Shown here: piece after piece, positions 57,897 to 64,000 of the stretch | Layout: every line of letters starts with the position of its first letter | Numbering within the stretch: position 1 is the first letter of the stretch | NCBI GenBank assembly: GCA_016703105.1 | Contig: JADJCS010000006.1 | Coordinates: 124,001-188,000 of the forward strand | Origin: Flavobacteriales bacterium | GTDB lineage: Bacteria > Bacteroidota > Bacteroidia > Flavobacteriales_F > PHOS-HE28 | DNA: 64,000 bases | Direction of reading: 5' to 3' | The notes under the pieces: generated by a model | Seen by the model: the letters and a program-made list of their open reading frames with translations, nothing else | The model's database searches: none | What the model was told of the DNA's origin: nothing | Made by a program: the position numbers and the translations under genes

Positions 57897-60086
57897 ATGA
57901 GGTACTCGTCGATAGTTCTGGTCCTTGCCCTCCCGGCCGTCTGCTCCGCGCAGACCTTCACCCTGAACACCACTCCCCTTACCAACGAGGCCGCCCGATC
58001 GGGTGGTTGCGTGGGCATCGCGGACATGGATGGGGATGGCCTCGACGACCTGATCCTGCTCCACCAGAGCAAGACCCTTTCCATCGACTACCAGAATGCT
58101 GACGGCAGCTTCACCTCCTACCCGTATGGCACCGTCTCCGCCTCCAGCCAATGGGGCATGGCCGTGGGCGATGTGGACAACGACGGACACAAGGACTTCG
58201 TGAGCGGCGGCAATGGTGATGGGGTCCACTTCGTGGAGATCAGCGGCCGCGGTGTATACACTCCGGTTACGAACCTGAACAACGGATCGATGTTCATGCA
58301 GGGCATGAACATGATGGACATCAACAACGATGGCAGTTTGGACATCTTCGGGTGCCATGATAACGCGGCGAACCGCATCTGGCTGAACGACGGTAACGGC
58401 GCTCTCACCTACAACAACTACATCAACTTCGCCACCAGCCCGAGCAGCGACATGAGCGGCAATTACGGCAGCACATGGACGGACTTCGACGACGACGGCG
58501 ATATCGATCTCTACATCACCAAATGCCGCCAGGGTGTGAACAGCTCCAGCGACCCGCGCCGCTGGAACCGCCTGTTCGTGAACGATGGCAACAACCAATA
58601 CACCGATCAAGCAGCCACCTACGGGGTGCAGAACCGGGAGCAATCCTGGGCGAGCGACTTCGCGGATATCGACAACGACGGCGATCTCGACCTGATCACC
58701 GTGAACCACAGCACCACGGCCCAGCTCTTCCTGAACGACGGCACCGGGCACTATACCGATGCCACCGCCGGAAGCGGTCTGGAATACAACAACTTCTACT
58801 TGCAGAGCAAGTGCGAGGACCTGGACAACGACGGATTCATCGATCTGCTCTGTGTAGAGGGCAACTACTACTTCCACAACGATGGTGACGGCACCTTCAC
58901 CCGCATCACCAACCTGCTGCCGCACCCCACCGCGAACCATACACTGCACTCCTTCGCCTTGGGCGATATGGACCACGACGGCGCCATCGACATCTACGCC
59001 AGCTACGGCACCAGCTACGTTACGCCGAGCACATCGCGCGATGACGAGCTCTACTTCAACAACGGCAACGCCAACCACTTCCTCAACTTCAACCTGGAAG
59101 GCGACGCAAGCAACCGCGACGCGGTGGGAGCGCGTGTTACGCTCTACGGTGCGTGGGGCAAGCAGGTGCGCGAGATCCGCGCTGGCGAGAGCTATGGCAT
59201 CGTGTGCTCCTTCACATGCCACTTCGGGCTTGGCACCGCGCTACAGGCGGACTCTGCCGTGGTGCGCTGGCCCAGCGGCACCGTCGATCGCTTCTACAAC
59301 CTGGCCGCCGACCAATGGGTGGATGTGGAGGAAGGTCAGACCGATCGGAGCAAGGTGGCCCTGATCGCCGCCTTGGGCGGACCCTACGATCAAGGGAGCG
59401 GCTTGATGAACGATGGATTGCGCAACCTGGGCCTTGTTCCGGTCAGTGAGCCCTACACGGCATTGGGCTATTCTATCGAAGGGGTAAAACTGGTGCGCAA
59501 CATACCGCAGAGCGTATTGAACGTTACCGGCAGCAACGCCATTGTCGATTGGGTTTGGCTGGAACTGCGCGATGCGATCAACCCCGCTACCGTGCGTGGC
59601 CAGCGCCCGGCGCTTTTGCAACGGGATGGTGATGTCGTGGAACTGGACGGCGTGCGGCCGGTGGCCATGGGAATACCCAATGGCAACTACCATCTAGTGG
59701 TGCGCCACCGGAACCACTTCGGGGCGATGACGAATGCACCCCTTGCACTGGGCGCGGCACCGACCACCGTGAACTTCAAACTACCCGGCACCCTCACTTA
59801 CGGCACCAACGCGCGCAAGGACGTCAACGGCACGCTCGTGCTCTGGGACGGCAACACGCGCGACGATGCGCTGCTGAAATACGCCGGCAGCAACAACGAT
59901 CGCGATCCCATCCTCGTGCGCATCGGCGGCACCGTGCCCACGGCCAGCGTGAGCGGTTACTACCAGGAGGACGTTAACATGAACGGCCAGGTGAAGTACG
60001 CCGGCAGCGCCAATGATCGCGATCCCATCCTGGTGAACATAGGTGGCTCGGTGCCCACCGCATCGCGCACCGAGCAGGTGCCCTAG
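57897..60086 (+). CDS. secreted FG-GAP/ASPIC-UnbV protein with KYAG/NDRD module (729 aa)
   Basis: A signal peptide (MRYSSIVLVLALPAVCSAQ) is followed by FG-GAP repeats (DMDGDGLDDLILLH, DVDNDGHKDFVSG, DINNDGSLDIFGC, DIDNDGDLDLITV, DLDNDGFIDLLCV). An ASPIC/UnbV domain (GKQVREIRAGESYGI, HFGLGTALQADSAVVRWPSG) follows. The last about 245 residues are the module also found at 33912-34979: SEPYTALGY, SNAIVDWVWLELRD, LLQRDGDVVELDG, LVVRHRNHFGAMT and TYGTNARKD. Two KYAG-NDRD repeats end it (KYAGSNNDRDPILVRIGG, MNGQVKYAGSANDRDPILV). It lacks the T9SS type A tail of the preceding four proteins. The ATG at 57897 is chosen for the signal peptide; it is preceded by an independent promoter region after the terminator. 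Confidence 0.9.
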   Translation: MRYSSIVLVLALPAVCSAQTFTLNTTPLTNEAARSGGCVGIADMDGDGLDDLILLHQSKTLSIDYQNADGSFTSYPYGTVSASSQWGMAVGDVDNDGHKDFVSGGNGDGVHFVEISGRGVYTPVTNLNNGSMFMQGMNMMDINNDGSLDIFGCHDNAANRIWLNDGNGALTYNNYINFATSPSSDMSGNYGSTWTDFDDDGDIDLYITKCRQGVNSSSDPRRWNRLFVNDGNNQYTDQAATYGVQNREQSWASDFADIDNDGDLDLITVNHSTTAQLFLNDGTGHYTDATAGSGLEYNNFYLQSKCEDLDNDGFIDLLCVEGNYYFHNDGDGTFTRITNLLPHPTANHTLHSFALGDMDHDGAIDIYASYGTSYVTPSTSRDDELYFNNGNANHFLNFNLEGDASNRDAVGARVTLYGAWGKQVREIRAGESYGIVCSFTCHFGLGTALQADSAVVRWPSGTVDRFYNLAADQWVDVEEGQTDRSKVALIAALGGPYDQGSGLMNDGLRNLGLVPVSEPYTALGYSIEGVKLVRNIPQSVLNVTGSNAIVDWVWLELRDAINPATVRGQRPALLQRDGDVVELDGVRPVAMGIPNGNYHLVVRHRNHFGAMTNAPLALGAAPTTVNFKLPGTLTYGTNARKDVNGTLVLWDGNTRDDALLKYAGSNNDRDPILVRIGGTVPTASVSGYYQEDVNMNGQVKYAGSANDRDPILVNIGGSVPTASRTEQVP

Positions 60087-60144
60087 TGCTCCAGGATCTC
60101 GGGGAGGCCGGGTCGTTCCGAACGCGCGTCCTATCCTTGCAGCC

Positions 60145-60543
60145 GTGAATACCACAGCGGACAAACGCCTCATCGATACGCTTATCGCCACCGTGCAACG
60201 CACTTCGCCGGACCTGGTGGAGGTGCGTTTCAAACCCGGCGCGGTGCTCACCATCTCCGGGATCACCGCCGTTCTTCGTGCGCGTGAAGAACTGGGCCGC
60301 ACCGCATCCCATTGTGCGCTCATCGTATTCCCAGAGGAAGAGACGGACTTCGATATGTCCATGATCACTATGGACCATTACAAGGGACGGCCGGTGGTGG
60401 AATTCACACAGGCGGTGGCGTGGGTGGTGCGCAACGAGCACAATGAGCGGTTCACCCGCCTGTATTTCGCCTATTTCCCCAGCCCGGTGCCCAGCGCCAT
60501 CTTCATGGAAGAAGCGGAGGCGCGGGCGTGGCTGGCGAAGTAA
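60145..60543 (+). CDS. small cytoplasmic protein, unknown (132 aa, GTG start)
   Basis: The reading starts at GTG 60145 with TATCCTTGC only 4 bp upstream; there is no ATG in a sensible place. An alpha/beta pattern is clear: helix LIDTLIATVQRTS, strand LVEVRFKPGAVLTI, helix ITAVLRAREELG, strand SHCALIVFPEEETDFD, helix VEFTQAVAWVVRNEHN, strand TRLYFAYFPSPVPSAIF, helix EEAEARAWL. This order is reminiscent of STAS/SpoIIAA-like folds, but I do not recognise a defining motif. It is monocistronic by position. Confidence 0.7.
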   Translation: MNTTADKRLIDTLIATVQRTSPDLVEVRFKPGAVLTISGITAVLRAREELGRTASHCALIVFPEEETDFDMSMITMDHYKGRPVVEFTQAVAWVVRNEHNERFTRLYFAYFPSPVPSAIFMEEAEARAWLAK

Positions 60544-60662
60544 GGCCAGGCGCCTTCCGCTAACACTTCGCGGTGCTGCACATGCGAAGTGGGTGGACCT
60601 CCGGACGCCGACCGTATCATTGTTGGCCACTTCTCTCCAGCACCGCCCTCGCTCCTGACGCC

Positions 60663-62759
60663 ATGCCCTCGAACATCTTCCATGCGACCCGCCCGGTATA
60701 CCACCGGCTTCTCTCCACGATGCTCTCCTGCATCATCTGCGCCGTGGCCTCCGCGCAGGCAAGGCCCTTTACCTACCAGGAGATGCTCCTGCTCGACCGC
60801 ATCAGCGGGCTGAGCGTGGATGCCACCGGCCACTACGCGCTTTTCAATGTGCGCGCCACGGACATGGAGAAGAACAAGGGCGTGTCCGCGCTCTGGCTCA
60901 AAGACCTGAGCGAACCCACTACGCCGGAGCGGAAGCTCGGAGTTTCCGAAGGCGGCGCGCGGGACGCCCAATGGAGCCCGGACGGACAGACCATTTACTT
61001 CCTTTCATCGCGCGGAGAAGGCGGCACGGCACAAGTGTGGAAGACCGATGTGAGCGGCGCAAAAGCGGAACAAGTAACGCGACTGCCTTTGGATGTGGGC
61101 GCATACCGCATAGCGCCCGACACGAAAAGCCTCGTCGTATCGTTGGCGGTATTCCCCGAATGCACCGGGGACGAGATCGCCTGCACGGTGAAGAAGCAAG
61201 CCGAGCGCGCAGTGGACAAGTCGAGCGGTGAGGTCTACACCAAAGTGTTCGTGCGCCATTGGGACACCTGGGCCGATGGCACACGCAACCATCTGTTCCG
61301 CATCGCCATCGATGGCAGTGGTGCGCAGCCTGTGGCGCTGACGCCGGGCTATGATGGCGATGTACCCTCGAAGCCCTTCGGTGGCAACGAGGACTTCTTC
61401 ATTACGCCGGATTCCAGGAGCGTCTACTTCTCCGGCCGCGAGGCCGGTACCACCGAACCGTGGAGCACCAACTTCGACATCTACAGCGTGCCCATTGGCG
61501 GTGGACCGTTCACCAATTTGACGGCCGAGAACAAAGCCTGGGATGCGAGCCCGCGCGTATCGCCGGATGGAAAGACGCTCGCCTACAAAGCGATGAAGCG
61601 TCCTGGCTTCGAGGCCGATCGCTTCGAGATCAAATTGCGGGACGTCGCTGGCAAGGTGGCAACGCTCGCCGCCGACTGGGACCGCAGTGTGGACGACTTC
61701 GCCTGGAGCCGGGACGGCAAGAGCTTGTTCGTGGTGGCCGGTGATGTGGGACGCACGCGCCTGTTCAAGATCGACGTGAGCACCGGCACCGTGACGGCGC
61801 TATCGAAGGACGGCCATATCGATGCGTTCCATGAAACACCCGGTGGCTTCGTCTTTCTGAAGAGCGCCCTGAACAGCCCATCGCAGCTCTACCTCTCGAA
61901 GCCCGGCGGGGTGATCGACATGGATCCCATCAACCTCACCGCCGTGAACGCCAAGTTGAAGGACCTGGCGTTCGGTGCGTACGAGCAATTCCAATTCAAG
62001 GGCTGGAACGAGGAGACGGTGCATGGCTTCGTGGTGAAGCCCGCTGGCTATGTGGAGGGCAAGAAGTATCCGGTGGCCTTCCTTATACATGGTGGCCCGC
62101 AGGGCAGCTTCGGCGATGGCTGGAGCTACCGTTGGAACCCACAGAGCTATGCGGGCGCGGGATACGCCGTGGTGATGATCGACTTCCATGGATCCACGGG
62201 TTACGGGCAGGCGTTCTGCGATGCGATCAGCCAACACTGGGGTGACCGTCCATTGGAGGATCTACAGAAGGGTTGGGCGTATGCGTTGAAGACCTACCCC
62301 TTCCTCGACGGTGATCGTGCTGCGGCGCTGGGCGCTTCCTATGGCGGCTTCATGGTGAACTGGATCGCCGGCAATTGGAAAGCGCCGTGGAAATGTCTCG
62401 TCTCGCACGACGGCGTGTTCGATGCGCGCTCCATGGGCTTCACCACCGAAGAGATGTGGTTCGAGGAATGGGAACAGGGCGGCTCCGTGTTCACCGACCC
62501 CGCGAAGTACGATGCGTTCAACCCTATGCTACAGGCCAAGGATTGGTCCGTACCCATGCTGGTGATCCACTCCGACCTGGACTACCGCATCGGTGTGGAA
62601 CAGGGCATCGGTGCGTTCACTGCGTTGCAAGCGAAAGGTGTTCCGTCCGCCTTCCTCCGCTTCCCCGATGAGAACCACTGGGTACTGAAGCCACAGAACT
62701 CGATGAAGTGGCATAAGACGGTGTTCGGCTGGCTCGATACGTACATCGGTGCTCACTAG
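60663..62759 (+). CDS. secreted S9-family prolyl oligopeptidase-type peptidase (698 aa)
   Basis: An N-terminal signal (LLSTMLSCIICAVASAQA) precedes a beta-propeller of PD40/WD-like blades (DAQWSPDGQTIYFLSSRGEG, ASPRVSPDGKTLAYKAM, DDFAWSRDGKSLFVVAGD). The alpha/beta-hydrolase domain starts near 440. The catalytic Ser559 is in GASYGGFM, the Asp is Asp640 in HSDLDYRIG (Asp638 is an alternative), and His672 is in DENHW. The family cleaves oligopeptides, often dipeptides or acyl-peptides, in the periplasm. ATG 60663 is used; ATG 60720 would also give a signal peptide. It is followed by a dispersed repeat rather than a terminator. Confidence 0.95.
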   Translation: MPSNIFHATRPVYHRLLSTMLSCIICAVASAQARPFTYQEMLLLDRISGLSVDATGHYALFNVRATDMEKNKGVSALWLKDLSEPTTPERKLGVSEGGARDAQWSPDGQTIYFLSSRGEGGTAQVWKTDVSGAKAEQVTRLPLDVGAYRIAPDTKSLVVSLAVFPECTGDEIACTVKKQAERAVDKSSGEVYTKVFVRHWDTWADGTRNHLFRIAIDGSGAQPVALTPGYDGDVPSKPFGGNEDFFITPDSRSVYFSGREAGTTEPWSTNFDIYSVPIGGGPFTNLTAENKAWDASPRVSPDGKTLAYKAMKRPGFEADRFEIKLRDVAGKVATLAADWDRSVDDFAWSRDGKSLFVVAGDVGRTRLFKIDVSTGTVTALSKDGHIDAFHETPGGFVFLKSALNSPSQLYLSKPGGVIDMDPINLTAVNAKLKDLAFGAYEQFQFKGWNEETVHGFVVKPAGYVEGKKYPVAFLIHGGPQGSFGDGWSYRWNPQSYAGAGYAVVMIDFHGSTGYGQAFCDAISQHWGDRPLEDLQKGWAYALKTYPFLDGDRAAALGASYGGFMVNWIAGNWKAPWKCLVSHDGVFDARSMGFTTEEMWFEEWEQGGSVFTDPAKYDAFNPMLQAKDWSVPMLVIHSDLDYRIGVEQGIGAFTALQAKGVPSAFLRFPDENHWVLKPQNSMKWHKTVFGWLDTYIGAH

Positions 62760-62760
62760 C

Positions 62761-62866
62761 ACGTCATCGCTAGGATCGCCCCTGACGGCGGAGCCGGAAG
62801 GGACGGCCGAAGCGATCTCTAATTGTGCGGGGGAGTTGTGCGTGGAGGGCAGTAAGCCTACACGGA
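62761..62866. repeat. dispersed intergenic repeat, copy A (about 105 bp)
   Basis: It starts ACGTCATCG-AGGATC and ends GTGCGTGGAGGGCAGTAAGC, CTACACG. It matches 63716-63820 along its length, best in CCGAAGCGATCT and GTGCGTGGAGGGCAGT. It lies directly after the S9 peptidase stop. Confidence 0.8.
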
Positions 62867-62982
62867 TACAACAAGGTCGCTCCGTGCCGATCACGGGACC
62901 CGCGCGATGATGTGTTTGTGGGGTCATCGATCCGAGCCCTTCCTCTACATTGCACGAATACCAGCGGAGATCCGCCCCGCGC

Positions 62983-63687
62983 ATGCGTAGCACCATACGG
63001 AAGTTGATCGTCGGTTGCGGCCAAAAAGCCGACGACGAAAGACGCCCTACTATACAAGGGCGGTGGGAGAACGTGGTCGCCATCTGGAACAACACCTTCG
63101 AAGAGGATGCCGGACTGGAGAAGGTGGTGCGGCTGTTCCTCTCCCTCAGTCAGTTCATGTTCCCGGGTATGTATATCAAGCATCTGTTCTGGCGCAGCGG
63201 TCCGCTGTACCAGGATTTCGCGATCGAAGTGCTGATCCTGTGCAAGACCGCGCTGCCCGTGTTCGTGCTTTACATGGGTTGGGAAAATGATCCCTTCGCC
63301 TACTGGTTGGTGGTGTGGCTCATGGCGGAGACGATCATGTACATCCCCACGCTCATTTTCGCGTCGGACACGTTCCCTTCACCCCGCTCCTTCCGCCGCT
63401 CCAAGTTGCTCATCTTCCTCAACTATCTGGAGGTGGTGTTCAGCTTCGCCCTGCTGCATATGGCCGGGCAGTATATGAACCAACCCTTCGCCCATTGGAC
63501 CGATGCGGTCTATGTGAGCTTTGTGGTCACCAGCACCATTGGCTTCGGTGAGTATTTCCCCGTGAGCGGTATGGGCAAACTGGTGGTGTCGCTCCAATCG
63601 CTGTTCTACCTCAGCTACATCGCGTTGTTCATCAGCTTCTTCAACCTCGGTGGCAACAAGGGATATTTCGAGGGGCTGAGAAAGTGA
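62983..63687 (+). CDS. K+ channel-like protein with GFGE filter (234 aa)
   Basis: Ion_trans_2-type membrane protein. Hydrophobic helices are at about 80-100 (IEVLILCKTALPVFVLYMGW), 107-128 (YWLVVWLMAETIMYIPTLI), 145-166 (FLNYLEVVFSFALLHMAG) and 205-228 (LQSLFYLSYIALFISFF). A re-entrant pore loop SFVVTSTIGFGEYFPVSG lies between the last two. The selectivity filter reads T-x-GFGE (187-190) instead of the classical GYGD. There is one pore domain per chain, so a tetramer is expected. The long N-terminus is hydrophilic. ATG 62983 is used (an in-frame TTG lies at 62950); TACATTGC at 62946 is a promoter candidate. Gating ligand unknown. Confidence 0.82.
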   Translation: MRSTIRKLIVGCGQKADDERRPTIQGRWENVVAIWNNTFEEDAGLEKVVRLFLSLSQFMFPGMYIKHLFWRSGPLYQDFAIEVLILCKTALPVFVLYMGWENDPFAYWLVVWLMAETIMYIPTLIFASDTFPSPRSFRRSKLLIFLNYLEVVFSFALLHMAGQYMNQPFAHWTDAVYVSFVVTSTIGFGEYFPVSGMGKLVVSLQSLFYLSYIALFISFFNLGGNKGYFEGLRK

Positions 63688-63715
63688 GCGGAGCCCGTGA
63701 TGACGTTCCCTCATC

Positions 63716-63820
63716 ACGTCATCGGGAGGATCAGATCCGAAGGCTGCGCCCGAGGAGATGTCCGAAGCGATCTTTGATCGGTGCGGAGGGCGTGTGCGTG
63801 GAGGGCAGTGAACCTACACG
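63716..63820. repeat. dispersed intergenic repeat, copy B (about 105 bp)
   Basis: The second copy of the 62761 repeat follows the channel gene. It continues into a hairpin-rich stretch (GAGATCGCTTCGCTCCTTCG, about 63851-63880) up to the lepA stop. The gap 63688-63893 holds no gene. Confidence 0.8.
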
Positions 63821-63893
63821 ATCTCTGCCAGCCTGCGAACGCGATGGGGGGAGATCGCTTCGCTCCTTCGGACGCTCGCGAACACGGTTGCGA

Positions 63894-64000
63894 TCAGTCC
63901 AACTTCAACACCGCCAGAAAGGCTTGTTGTGGGATCTCCACCGAGCCCACGGAACGCATGCGCTTTTTCCCTTCCTTCTGCTTTTCGAGCAGCTTTCGCT
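63894..64000 (-). CDS. lepA: elongation factor 4 (LepA), C-terminal end only
   Basis: Partial gene running off the right edge. The last codons read RKLLEKQKEGKKRMRSVG, SVEIPQQAFLAVLKLD and stop, the conserved C-terminal tail of LepA/EF4, the ribosome back-translocating GTPase. Only about 35 codons are inside the window. It marks return to core genome at this side. Confidence 0.9.
   Translation of the reverse strand, partial: RKLLEKQKEGKKRMRSVGSVEIPQQAFLAVLKLD

Overview
The window is GC-rich bacterial DNA, by eye near 60% G+C, and almost certainly from a Bacteroidota lineage (probably Flavobacteriales-like). The evidence is a set of secreted proteins with type IX secretion (T9SS) C-terminal sorting domains, chains of FG-GAP/VCBS and CxxDPNDK modules typical of the phylum, two-component-propeller (Reg_prop) hybrid kinases, and LytS/NarL-type TPR kinases. 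No rRNA, tRNA, CRISPR array or plasmid/phage replication gene was seen. The right edge carries the 3' end of lepA.

Layout. (1) 13-13412, minus strand: a five-gene operon with 4-bp overlaps at three of its four junctions. It holds a LuxR-type response regulator, a TPR hybrid histidine kinase, two Reg_prop/Y_Y_Y hybrid kinases and another TPR hybrid kinase. Nearby are a secreted protein (13560), a free HPt protein (14233-14580) and a divergent single-domain receiver (14636), so all parts of a multistep phosphorelay are present. (2) 15050-31230: a large family of TPR/class III adenylate cyclases, six intact or nearly so plus 3'-end remnants. They lie in two minus-strand operons, interrupted by a plus-strand response regulator, a frameshifted kelch gene and a lipoprotein-type sensor kinase. 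(3) 31231-36578: gene debris, a helical protein, an FAD-linked ALO-type oxidoreductase, a GRGD-repeat secreted protein and a SUMF1-domain secreted protein. (4) 36701-39394: a kinase/regulator pair. (5) 39645-44503: Kup potassium transporter, a membrane-fused patatin-like lipase and a small unknown. (6) 44590-45610: a degraded RelE-type toxin and a broken IS3-family element. (7) 45754-60086: five large secreted proteins, four with T9SS tails and one with a different C-terminal module shared with the GRGD protein. (8) 60145-64000: a small unknown, an S9 peptidase, a K+ channel-like protein and the end of lepA.

The most unusual signal is not a gene. Short palindromic or tandem-repeat DNA elements of at least three unrelated sequences sit inside paralogous signalling genes, and they repeatedly hit the same two places: the linker just after the cyclase catalytic core, and the region between ATPase and receiver (or inside the receiver) of the hybrid kinases. 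Some keep the frame and are translated; others truncate the protein. A 14-bp unit (GTTGTC[A/G]GTT plus four variable bases) occurs in both families. Together with nine cyclase 3' ends within 16 kb, this suggests a region of ongoing duplication, recombination and palindrome insertion in second-messenger and phosphorelay genes.
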